NCBI GenBank assembly: GCA_963969365.1
Contig: OZ017755.1
Span: 1,364,001-1,428,000 of the forward strand
Origin: Asterochloris sp. CNOR1
Taxonomy: Eukaryota > Chlorophyta > Trebouxiophyceae > Trebouxiales > Trebouxiaceae
Direction of reading: 5' to 3'
Length of the DNA stretch: 64,000 nt
Below are positions 11,215 through 21,500 of the stretch, piece by piece; position 1 is the first letter of the stretch; every line of letters starts with the position of its first letter. The notes under the pieces were generated by a model. It worked only from the letters and a program-made list of their open reading frames with translations. It was not told the origin of the DNA and ran no database searches. A program made the position numbers and the translations under genes.

Positions 11215-12956
11215 GCTGTGCAAGTAAGTTGTGCTGCGATCTACATGAAACACTTGTATATATCATATCAGTATATTCTGATCACTAATTAGAAGGGGAC
11301 TAGAGAGTAATCAGCATGTGTTGTGAGCTGGAAGCTGACTCTGCTGGCCTCCTGTTAGTGGTCTGCGCCATGATCTGGCCACCTGGTGTCCCATGCCACA
11401 GGAAGGCTGCCATGACTTCACTGGCACTGCCGCTGCACCAGCACAGCCATGTGAATTGGTCACGCACAGGTCAGAACATCTGCACCTGGCAGCAGCGCTT
11501 TGCTGGACTGCTACAGCATGCGGCATAGGTCCGCAAAGGTGGCGATGTCTAGGATGTCCACCATCATGTCCTGGAGACAAGACACAGGAAGAAAGCTGCC
11601 CATTTGGCCATCAGACTGCACAGGCTGAAATGTGCCTTGGTAGCTGCTTGCTGAGTCTGGCATTGAACAACTTATGTGACTGGCTTTTCACAGGTGAATG
11701 AGCAGCCTGTTCTGTGCCTCTTGACTGGCCCTGTGGTGTCACTGTTGGTATGCAACAGTCTGGGAGTGCCCTGCAAGGCTGCAAACAGCCGTGCGTACAG
11801 GCCTGATGACACGCAGGCAGACATGATGAAATCATTTTGAGGCAGAAGCAGCGGGCCCTATCTAAACACAACCAGGACCCTGCTGTCCCATGCTGCCCAA
11901 ATGACACTGCTTTCAGTACCGCCGTGCCTCCTAATTGGAATCTGCGGCCTTGGCATTGTATAACTGCCTTTTGTTGAGGTAAAGCGCTGCTGCCATACAC
12001 ATTCTGGCAATAGTGGCTTGGTAGGTGCACGCTTGATATGAGGATGCAGTGCAGCATCAATCAGGTGCTGTCATCACCATGCTACAGCCTGCATTCATTC
12101 CGCCAACCGCAGCAGCTGCACTAGCTGCGGACTGCATGGGAGCACCCCCTGACTTCACAGCATCTGTTGAAGTGCCTGGCCAATCCCCCAGCGCTGGCTC
12201 GCAAGATCCACTCCTAGCTGGCTCGCTGATCCATTGGGCTTGGTGGCATCCCAACTACGGCAGTGGAATTGTATTGAGCTGGCTGGCGGCATCCACACCG
12301 CGGGCTGTCATTGTACAGAGATGCAACTGAGGCCTTGGGGCTCCAGCGCGGCTGACTGCTGTGCTGCCATGCTGCCAGTCCGGGAAGACAGTGCGCTTGC
12401 AATTTCTGCACTGACTCCTCCATGGTCACGTGAGTGGCTGCCACATGAACGCCGCCTGACAAAGAGGCCATGCAGCTTGTCATGTCTGACTGAAGTCCAA
12501 AAGCTCAGCTTCATTCCTGTTTTCAGCAAGTGATTGGCACAGCAGACGGCTGCAACTGCATACCGGAAGTTTGAATTACATCTGAAAAGGAAGTGAAAGG
12601 AAGGGGTTCTCCCGAAGAGTCAGGTGAACCTGCTGGGTCTTGCCCAGAAAGTTACTCGTTCTCTCTGCCGCTATGAGGCAGAGGGCGGCTTCCTGATCAA
12701 ATGGGCAGCAGTCTCCGCATGCCTGTTGTCTGACCTGCGCACGCAGGCTGCACGCAGGATGGAGTCTCATGCCATGTGTACTGTACCCAACGCCCACAGC
12801 AGCAGGCAGAAGTGTGGGCTTTTCAGGCAAGGGCCCTGGTCCAAGACAGCTGAATGATGAGGCCTTCTTTGCCCAATCTCATAACAATGAGACAACTGTA
12901 ACGCGGAGAGCGTCTCTGCTCTTGCAAAGCTTAGCTCAGAGCCAGCAGGCAAGGAG
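11215..12956. other. divergent intergenic region between NFKBIL1-like and DUF3431 genes
   Basis: About 1.7 kb between two genes transcribed away from each other, so it should hold both promoters and 5' UTRs. There is an AT-richer stretch at about 11240-11310. Open frames of 90-150 codons on both strands (about 11611-12060, 12049-12330) lack splice-consistent continuation or recognisable motifs, and I do not call them genes. Confidence 0.5.
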
Positions 12957-15900
12957 ATGAGGAGGCCGCGGAAGCACCGCATGTTTGCTGCCCTCAGCAC
13001 AGCAGCTTTTGTGGTAGGCTGCCTGGCAGGTGAGCAGCGTATTGCAGCAGGGAGCATGGCAGCACAGTGTACCTTCTTGCAAGTTGGGGTGGGTCATGCT
13101 GCTCACTCAGATCTCGGAGGGAATCTCCACCCATATTGCCTGCTGTGGCCCTGGCCTGCTGCATAGTCACCATGCACATTGCTTGCAGAGACCCACATGT
13201 CCCAGTTGCTTGGAGTTTGGGCAGTTTCATAATGGTTATGATCCATAATGGTCATGATCCATTGCAGAATCTGAAGCTGCTGGCCCATGCCATGCCTGAG
13301 TGCATGCGAGCTTGCAGTGCACATGTCCTTCCATGTTGCTGCTTGTCTCGAGGAGCCCTCCACTTTCTGGGAGGGTGCCCCAGGCCGATCAACAACACCT
13401 TGAGTCACCTGAGGCAGCCATGACAGAGTGTGACACAGGCCTGGAATCTGTTGTCTTGCCACCTGGACACCTGGGGTGGCTTTTGTGCAGATGCTGCTCT
13501 GCCCTGCTGCAGGCGTGGTCTGGATCTCAAGTCTCCACGCAGCCACGCAGGCAGCCGTGTCTGCCAACCTGCGGGAGCTGGGGCTGCGCAGCGCAGTGGC
13601 TGCCCAGCAGGACCTGCGGGAGCTGGGGCTGCGCAGCGCAGTGGCTGCCCAGCAGGACCTGCGGGAGCTGGGGCTGCGCAGCGCAGTGGCTGCCCAGCAG
13701 GACTTGCGCGAGCAGCAGGCGACGCAGCAGCAGCAGGCGATGGCTCTGGGGTTCAATTACAGGCAGCCGCCGGTGCCGCGGCCGCAGAATCGCAAGCTGG
13801 ACATTGTCATGGCTTACACCAGCGGGCAGAGCACGCAGGAGACTGTGCGGGTGTGGCGGCAGGTGAGGGGCTGCCTGGTATTGCCAGCAACATGAACGTG
13901 CTGAGGGTCATATCAGCAGAGCAGACTTTGTGTGCGCCATGGCTGGTGAGGGAGCTGCAGGAAGCAGAGGGGCAGGCGCTCGCAGCCATTGCCACTGTCC
14001 GCAGCACTCTGGGAGGGTGGCAACAGGTGCCGGCACAGGGCTGGACACCCTGCCTGGCAGAGGCAGATGCAGGGGCAGAGTAATTTTCACTGTCTGCATG
14101 TGGTGTGCTATGGGGGGACAGATGTCAGCAGGTGCAGTGCAGACTGGAGTTGGGGGGGGCTCAGGCTGAGGACCCACTTCATGACAGGTCAAGCCATCAC
14201 TGTGCTGCCTGCGGCTGCCAGCAGGAACTGTTTGCCATGGCTCACATCATTGGGCAGAGCACCCACAAGACTGTGCCCAGGTGGTGGCCAGGTCCCCAGC
14301 ATGGATGACTCACAGCTAGCAGGCATCGTGAGAGCAGGCAGGGCAGCTGCAGCGTGCTGCTTGGCTTTGCAAGCCGTCAACATAAGCAGTTCTGGCAGCA
14401 CTTTCCCTGCCTGATCACTCAGGAAACGCATGTCATGCTGCAGGTGCTGCAGCTGCCCAGTATCCTTGTGTGCTCAGCCCCACACCTTGCTCTACTATGC
14501 TCAGCTGCGCCTTTCCATGTTGTAGGTGCTGCAGCTGCCCAACATCCGGGTGCTAAGCCCCTACATCTTCCTCTACTGCAAGGACCGTGACACCACTGCT
14601 GCCGAGCAATTTTTCCTGGCCTTGGGGCGCCCGGGGGAGGTCAGTGCCTGCTCGTAGTCCTACAGCCCTTTGCTGCTGTTCTAGGCCAAGCATACCCCCA
14701 TGTGCTGCCTGACACTGTGAGCACAAAGGGCCCTCTCCAGCTGGTCGGTGCCTGGCTCGGCTTGCCCACTACGGCAGGGGCTCATTGCTGCCAGCGTCAC
14801 AGATGCTGGTGCACATATGCCTCATGGCTTTGGTCGAGGAACGGCTTTCCTGTGCGCTCTGCAGCTCTTTATCCTTAAATCATGAGACATGAACGACGGG
14901 CTACCTTGCTTCATACAGGTTATAAAGCTCGAGAACATTGGGCGTGAACAGCACACCTACCTGATGCACCTCATCTTCCACTGGAGCGATTTGGCAAGGT
15001 GGGTGCTCTGCACCGCATGCAGGGGTCTCTTGCTGGCACTCCGGGGTTGCAAGACGGCAACGACATGGGCAGTCACCTGGACCGGCATGCAAGCAGCTGG
15101 CTGCGTGTGCCAGTAGTGTCTGCCCTTTATCAGCAGCCTCTAAGGAGCCATGACGCAGAAGTTGACGAATCTGGGCAGCAGCAATCAGCAGGCCCAGGCG
15201 GGGAAAAGGAGTCACGTCTCAAGGGGTGGCTGCAAGCTGAGCTGATAGAGGCGGTTGTTACTGACCGATACTGTTTGTGGACGCACATCCGCTGAAACCC
15301 TTTTAGCAATTGGCACCTTACTGCCCTGCCTGCAGGCACACCTTCTTCACGCAGGCGCTGCCCCTGCACAGGAAGGGGCTGACAATCATTCCAGGGCTGC
15401 GTGAGATCATCGTTCGCATACCCTGTTTCTCCTATTTGGATGAGCCTGCCAAGTGAGCTCTCCTCTTCACCCTGAGCTGAGTCATGTGGGGGCCACATGT
15501 GTGAGGCAAAACGCCTTGGGCCATGGCGCTGTCCCTGCCTGCTGGGTACAAGGGTTATCAATAAGGTGGGTTACCAATGAGCCAGGCAGGCTGCTATGTC
15601 CTGCCACTCCGGGCATCTGCACCGAAGAGCTCTGCCTGCCTGGTGTGAGGGCTTCTCTGCCTGGCTGGCAGCTGCAGCAGCACACAGCTGAGATGCTTTC
15701 AGCCCTCCTGTTGGACTGAGGTGTCAGTGCCAGTCCTGCACTGCCTGTGGCTGGAGTCGATGAGCATACTCAATTTCCCGCTGCTGCAGGCTGCTGCACC
15801 GCGCCAGCTTGCTGCATCCCAACACAGGCCTGCTGGCCATTGACCGTGTTGACCACAGCACCTGCACCAGCCGCCAGGTGGGGCTGACCCGGTCCCACTG

Positions 15901-16312
15901 GGGCGAGACGCTGGGCCCTCTGTGCCCGCCCAACAATGCAAGCTTCCTCGTGTTCTGGAAGGGAGAGTTTGTAGCCTCCCGCAAGCGGCTGCAGAGCCGC
16001 AGCCTCCAGTTCTACACGAGCCTGCTTGAGCATATCTCAGCCCCGGATGACAGCCTGCTGCACCAGCTGCCGGGAACGCCGCGGTACCTGAGATCCGCAG
16101 ACAACCCAATCTTTGGTCATGTCATGGAGAGGGCATGGAATTTGATCCTGAATTGCTTGGACGACGATGCAAGGCGGGAGGCAGCTCTGGTGCCCAAGCG
16201 CAGTCCCTTCAGGCCGCTGGATAGCAAGGCAAAGTGCAGCCTCTGCGACAAGCAGGGCGTGTGCCCAATTGATGCATGCCAGTGCCTGGACGTGCCCCCT
16301 GTCAGGACGTGA
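12957..16312 (+). CDS. DUF3431-domain protein, predicted type II membrane protein
   Basis: Exons 12957-13029, 13513-13862, 14526-14639, 14919-14998, 15336-15452 and 15790-16312 give 418 residues. A basic start (MRRPRKHR) is followed by one hydrophobic segment split by the first intron (MFAALSTAAFVVGCLAG), so it is probably a signal anchor. Next is a three-fold 15-residue repeat (LRELGLRSAVAAQQD) and the DUF3431 core: KLDIVMAYTSGQS, then VLSPYIFLYCKDRD, then ENIGREQHTYLMHLIFHW. The GREQHTYL element is the family hallmark (GRE-x-HTYL-x-H). DUF3431 proteins are thought to be glycosyltransferase-like, but no reaction is established. The C-terminus carries a cysteine cluster (CSLCDKQGVCPIDACQC) that could bind metal. 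Intron 2 contains dead copies of parts of exons 2 and 3. Confidence 0.85.
13568..13702 (+). repeat. 45-bp in-frame tandem repeat, three copies
   Basis: Three identical 45-base units (13568, 13613, 13658) in exon 2 of the DUF3431 gene, each encoding a 15-residue heptad-like unit LRELGLRSAVAAQQD, followed by a diverged partial unit. Identity at DNA level points to recent expansion or gene conversion. The encoded stretch would be an alpha-helical stalk between membrane anchor and catalytic-type domain. Confidence 0.95.
14230..14510 (+). repeat. decayed copies of DUF3431 exon 2 end and exon 3 start within intron 2
   Basis: At about 14234-14290 the bases CCATGGCTCACATCATTGGG and GCAGAGCACCCACAAGACTG parallel the exon 2 end (TCATGGCTTACACCAGCGGG, GCAGAGCACGCAGGAGACTG). 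At about 14433-14505 CATGCTGCAGGTGCTGCAGC and TGCCCAGTATCC parallel exon 3's acceptor and start (CATGTTGTAGGTGCTGCAGC, TGCCCAACATCC). The order exon 2-like then exon 3-like suggests one block was duplicated and then decayed. Confidence 0.8.
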
Positions 16313-17634
16313 AACATGAACACAGCCCTGCCCCCTCTCTTTTAGCAGACTCTTCAGTGCAGAGTGGCCTTCTGCCGCAGTGCCAACCTCCACTGCCCCT
16401 GCCTAGGGCCAATTTTGAAAGCCCTGCCTGCGAGATGCGCCCCAGGCGCCTCGATAATTAACTTTTGCTGCTCTGAAGGGAAATGACTTTAAATGATTGC
16501 TGCCTGCAGCAACCATGTCCAGAATTGCAGAGCTGGGATGAACCAATTCATTGAAGAAGTTGCTGTTTAAGCCATATATGCTTCAGCGTGTCTTGACAAG
16601 TGCTCTCTTGTTGGTCTCTTGTTGGGCAAGGACTCTGGTCAGGTTGCATACCGGGGCAGGTGCCATCAGTGGTCCAGCTGAGAGCCTGTTTTGCCATAGC
16701 ACGCCTCGCACTAGGCATTCCAGTGCACTAGCACCCAGCACAGAACACACTCTAGTGTCAGTCTTCCTTGTCAGACAGAGAGTGTACCTGTGGCTGCAGC
16801 AGTCCTCTCTGCAGGCAGACAGCAGCAGCTCTCCAGCGTGGTGGGCTGAGGATAGCAGCAGCACTTTGTTTGATGGTGATAGCAGCCTAGTCAGCTGGCT
16901 GGAGCAACAAGCTTTTGCTCTTGCAGTGATGAATGCTGTTAAACAGGCCCTGCAATAGAGCTGTAGACATGTTGCAGTGGCTGGCTGCCCAAGCAATAGA
17001 GATGATTATGTAAGTGGGCCACAGGCAATGTGTGGTGGCTGTCCAAGCGGCAGGGTTGGCCTGCACAGCTTGGGCAGGGATGTGTCTTGTTGATCAGAAA
17101 ACTCTCATCATCAAGCCAGGAGCCAATCGCACTTGATGCCAGACGGCCCAGGGCCGAACATGGGGCACCTTGAGCTGCAGCAGGCAGCCCTGCGCGTGAC
17201 AGCATCACCAGGAAGGCTATCAGCCAGGCAGCTGCATTTCCTGCAGGCTTGACTTTGGCCGTGACCTTGTAAGGTAGTTCATGAATGTCAGGGGAACGCC
17301 ATGGCCGGCAGCTGCATCACTCAGGTGTGTGTGCCGACGGCAGTACAGCAGCCCTTCAACTCCTACGCCTCTCCAGAACAGCGATGCATGATATTGGCAG
17401 ACTTGCATAATGTGTAGTGAGCATGAGGTGCCCCCGTGAGTACATGCCATGCATTGTGTCAGGCCAATTACGCTTTCCTGTGGCATAAGCTTGCAGCAAT
17501 CGGCTTGCCATGCTCACCACACGCATTGCTCTCAAACGCAGTTCCGTGTCAATTTGTCATGAAAGGCAGTGCCTGTATTTTCACTGTGACATAGGACTGG
17601 ATACTGATCAGAAGTTTGGTTTTGTGGACACAAC
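16313..17634. other. intergenic region between DUF3431 and TFIIA gamma genes
   Basis: Contains the 3' UTR of the DUF3431 gene and the upstream region of TFIIA gamma. A 135-codon frame at 16551-16958 (+) has a mirror frame on the other strand. Neither shows a recognisable domain. Confidence 0.45.
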
Positions 17635-18381
17635 ATGGGAGAAGCAGGCCCTGGAACAGATCTATACAGGTGTGCAGTGGGTCGAGCACTTGAGCTCCCA
17701 ATCCTGGCAGTATCGAGTCTTTGCACCCATGGCTTGCTGTGCTGCGTAGGCGAGGCAAGCTTGGAGACTCCCTTGTATCTGCCCTGGAGCACTTCATAGA
17801 TAATGAGCGCATCAGTCCTGACCTGGCTCTCAAGGTCTTGGCTGAGGTGCGCTGCCACCTGCCTGCATGCTGTGGGTCACTGCTGCCCCATGGCCCCTGC
17901 TATGAGCTGAGCGTGTTGTGCTGCTGTGTGCAGTTTGACAAGGTGAGGAGGAGCAGGGCTGGTTTTGCATTGTGCCTTTCATAAACGCGTGCTTGATGCC
18001 TGTCAGCTGCCTCAACAGGCCATCAGGCGCCACCTTGAGATGTCAGACAAGCCAAGCGGGACCTTCAAGGGCAACCTGGAGTCCTACAGGTTCTGTGACA
18101 GCGTGAGTCTAAAGATCGACGGTGCAATGCAAGGCATTTGGTGCTCAGCACCTGCGCAGCATAGCGACTACAACAGCAGCTGTTGTCGCATGCCCCAGTT
18201 GGCAAATTGTACTACACGTCTGGTCCTGCGCCTGCAGGTCTGGAACTTTGTTGTGCAAAACGCCGAGTTCAAGCTGCACGTCCCTGGCGAAAGCATGAAC
18301 ATCATGGTGGACGTGCCCAAGCTACACGTGGTTGCTTTGGATCAGAAGACACTAGACCCCTCAGTGCCTGGCAATGGTTGA
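17635..18381 (+). CDS. TOA2: Transcription initiation factor IIA, gamma (small) subunit
   Basis: Small subunit of TFIIA, which stabilises TBP on the TATA box during RNA polymerase II pre-initiation complex assembly. Five exons (17635-17669, 17750-17846, 17934-17942, 18019-18102, 18238-18381) give 122 residues with no frame break. The N-terminal four-helix part reads DLYRRGKLGDSLVSAL, then IDNERISPDLALKVL, then FDK from a 9-base exon. The C-terminal beta-barrel has GTFKGNLESYRFCD and VWNFVVQNAEFK, closely matching the eukaryotic family in order and spacing. The start MGEAGPGTDLYRR is the only ATG that splices to the conserved LYRR. A C-terminal extension of about 10 residues beyond the usual end is present. 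Confidence 0.93.
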
Positions 18382-18546
18382 TGTGGACACTCAGCATGCC
18401 TATTGAAAGGGGCACCTGCTGATCATGCAGTGCGCGCATCAGCATACTTTCCCATTGAACGTTTGAACTTGTCATGCATTAGCTACCTCCAGTGGCAGGC
18501 AAACTGTGCACGTGCTGAGCATTGAACTGAATACTGGCTCCATCAT

Positions 18547-21500
18547 TCAAGTCCTGCCATTGCCCCTCCTCTGGGAGCCCCTACAATTGCCACGGCCGTT
18601 TGGGGTGCGCTGCTGCTGCTGCTGCTGAGGCTGCTGCTGGGGCTGCTGCATCCAATTGGCGCTGGCAGGTTGCATGGAGGGTGATGCAGGCATGATGCTC
18701 ATGTCATACGCGGGCTGCCACGCCTGCTGCTGAGGCTGGGAGTACAGAGGCTGCGCCTGGGCAGCCTGCACCCCGTAGTAAGGCGACATTCCTGCCACGG
18801 GAGCCTGTCCCATGAAGTAGCCTGGCATGCTGGTGGGTGGAGGCCCTGGGGCCGGTCCAACAGGTACCAGAGCATACTGCTGCCCATCAGGAGCAGTGTA
18901 GAACGATGAAGGGGGGGCGTGCTGGTGCTGGGGTGGTGCTGGGGCCTGGTGCTGAGGCATGGTGGCATACTGTGGGGTCATCAGGCTGGGGCCTCCTCCA
19001 TTTGAGCGTGGCAGCTGGTGTGCAGCAGGGGGCGCCCCTGCAGTATGTAAGGAACCATCAACTGTGCGTTCACTGTGTGTGTGCGTGTGTTGCATGACCA
19101 ACATCCGCACGCACGGCACCTGCACGCTAAGCGTGCTGTGTCCAGCCAGCCAGAGCCCTGACATGCAGTGGGCAAGCAGCCTCTGCCAGCATCCAGTGGA
19201 CCTGACTTTGAGGGATCAGGCAGATCTGCCATTGTGACAACAGTAGGGACAGCAGGGCAGGGTAAGACAGCAAGGCGGGTGGCAGGCCGCTGCACCTGGG
19301 CTCCCAAGCTGCATGCTCTGCATCTGCCCGGCCGTTGCATTTGCATAAAATGCCATGGTGCTGGCCTGGCGAGGGCTGCTCTGCCTGCCGCGCCCCCGGC
19401 TGCCACCCCCACGAGGGATCTTGCGCCCACGCCCGCCACTGCCACCTGCAGTGGCAGCAGCTCTCTTCTCAGGTGCCTGCAGCTTGTGACCACTGCTTGA
19501 AGCAATGGCTGAGGGGCACCTTCTGCTCACGCCCGCCTGCAGCAGCGCCGCCCTGGGGGCTGACCTCCTCTGCAGCATTGACAGGAAACTACATGCAAAA
19601 GCCGGAAACAGCTCAAAAGGAAAGGCAGCAGGTGAGGGGGGAGCCCTGCAGGCAAAGGAGCTGTTGGCGCAGCCTGCTATGCCTCTGCTGTGCCCTGGTG
19701 CCCGTGAGGAGTCCTGACTGCCAAGGCGGGCCACTGGCTCCTTGTGACAGGTGCAGCCTGGCCTTGGCACTGACCAGTTGCCCAGGTTCAATTCGCAGAC
19801 CACGAGCCTGCACAAACGGGCTGGGAGGAGACTCTGCAGCATGTGGTGCAGCAGGCCGGACATGCACTTCATGCCATGGCAGATGCCGCAAGCCCCCGGT
19901 GCAACATGCTGGCTCGATGAGTACCCCAGCAACTCCCATGCAGCCGCCCTGCAGGACATGAGCCCTGGCTGCATTGCAGCCAGATGGTTCCCTCTGCCAA
20001 GTTGAGTGAGCCAGTGCAGCACCACAGCCACCTGACTGGTCCATGCGGCCTCCCTGCAAGCCCTGGGGGCTGTCCCTTCGAATGAAGCCCCGCCCCTGCG
20101 GTCCCAACGCCGTCCCGTCCCCATCTGCAGTGTCGTGCTGCTTGCGCTTGGAGGGGCCACGCTGCCGACGCCACGCCTTCTCCTGCAGCGCGGAGGGCAT
20201 GCCTGAGAAGAGAGTGGGTGCAGTGGAGTGCGTTCGTTTGCAGGGGTTCCGGGTGCAGGCTGGGCTGTTGACGCCATGGCTGCTGTTTCAGGCTCCACTA
20301 CTGTGACATGATGCTTCCTGCACATGCATATGGCAGGCCGCCTGCACCACGCCGAGAGATGAAAGGGGTGCACTACAAGCACAGGCCGGGCTTGAGGTGC
20401 TCCGCCAGACAGTAGCAGCCAGGCCACAGCACACAGGGCTGGTGTCTGCGGTGGAACCATGCACATGCAGGGCCTGTCATGTGCCCCAGTTTCAAGCATA
20501 CGCCTAGAAGCTTTAGCCACTTGAGGAGCAGGAGCACAGACACAGGGCCTGGCCCTGTGCTCTCAGCACTTGCTTGCAGCTCAGCAGGGCAAGCAGCAGC
20601 AGCGCCACCCCACCTGCTCATCATCTGAGAACTCTGGCTCCTCCTCTTCTTCCTGCTGGTCCAGGCCGTGATCGTAGGCCTGCAGCAGATGTGAAGGCAG
20701 CTCACACATGTTCAAACATCCAGGCTTCGGGCTGTAAAGGGCAGCCATGGCAGACCATGCTGTGCAGGAGTTGGTCGGACGGACTGGGCCCAGCATGCTG
20801 CATGCCACACGCGCCGCTGACACGCTGGATGTCAGTCCCTGTGCCGCAGCATGCAGAGGCGACACGCGCTGCACCTGTGATGCGCAGAGGCTGTGCAGGG
20901 CAGGCGCCAGGCCTTGCACTCCCTTCTTCTGCAGGGACATGCGGCCACGCCAAATGTCCTAAGCTAGGAACAGAGACCTGCCCCAGACGAAGCAGAGCAG
21001 CCAACTGTTGTCCTCCAGGCTGAGCACTCACCTTGGTCTGCAGGGACTCCTCGGCAACATAGTGAGCCAGCCTGGCAGTCGTAAAAACCCGCGTTCCAGC
21101 CGCAACCTCGGCAGCCTGCTGGCCCCTGCCAGCCCAGCGGAACGCGTACAGCGGGGACAGGATCGGCCCAAAAACCTCCTCGACTGCCCCCACCACACGG
21201 CGATCCTCCATACACAGCACTGTGCCCTCGCTGAGAGCACGCCCATGGTCGGGGACCTGCAGCATAGGATTTTTGCATCCAGATTTGTTTGTGCCGGCTT
21301 GGTGGCAAGTGGGGGGGGGGAAGGGGGGGGGGGGGGGAAGGAGAATGGGCCCCGAACGGCAGCTGGAGAGGCATTGGAACAGTGAGCTGGACAGACTCTA
21401 CAGGGACTCGAGACTGATGGCGCCTGCGTCTTCCAATGTGGAGACATGCACATGCAGCCCACCCAGGTGCCAGCGACCTTGACTGTCCAGGAACGGCAAC

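Noticed and set aside
11611-12060. 149-codon minus-strand frame in the divergent intergenic region
   Set aside because: Cys-rich chance-like sequence without domain, splice support or a plausible start context.
13863-14525. Exon-like stretches in DUF3431 intron 2
   Set aside because: They are decayed duplicates of exons 2 and 3, with changes that stop them fitting the frame. Not called as exons.
16551-16958. 135-codon plus-strand frame
   Set aside because: A mirror frame of similar length exists on the other strand and neither resembles a protein family. Probably chance.
19216-20520. 434-codon minus-strand open frame
   Set aside because: It reads through NAF1 exons and introns in one frame. 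Only 19445-19296 within it fits the spliced NAF1 model, and the rest has no domain.
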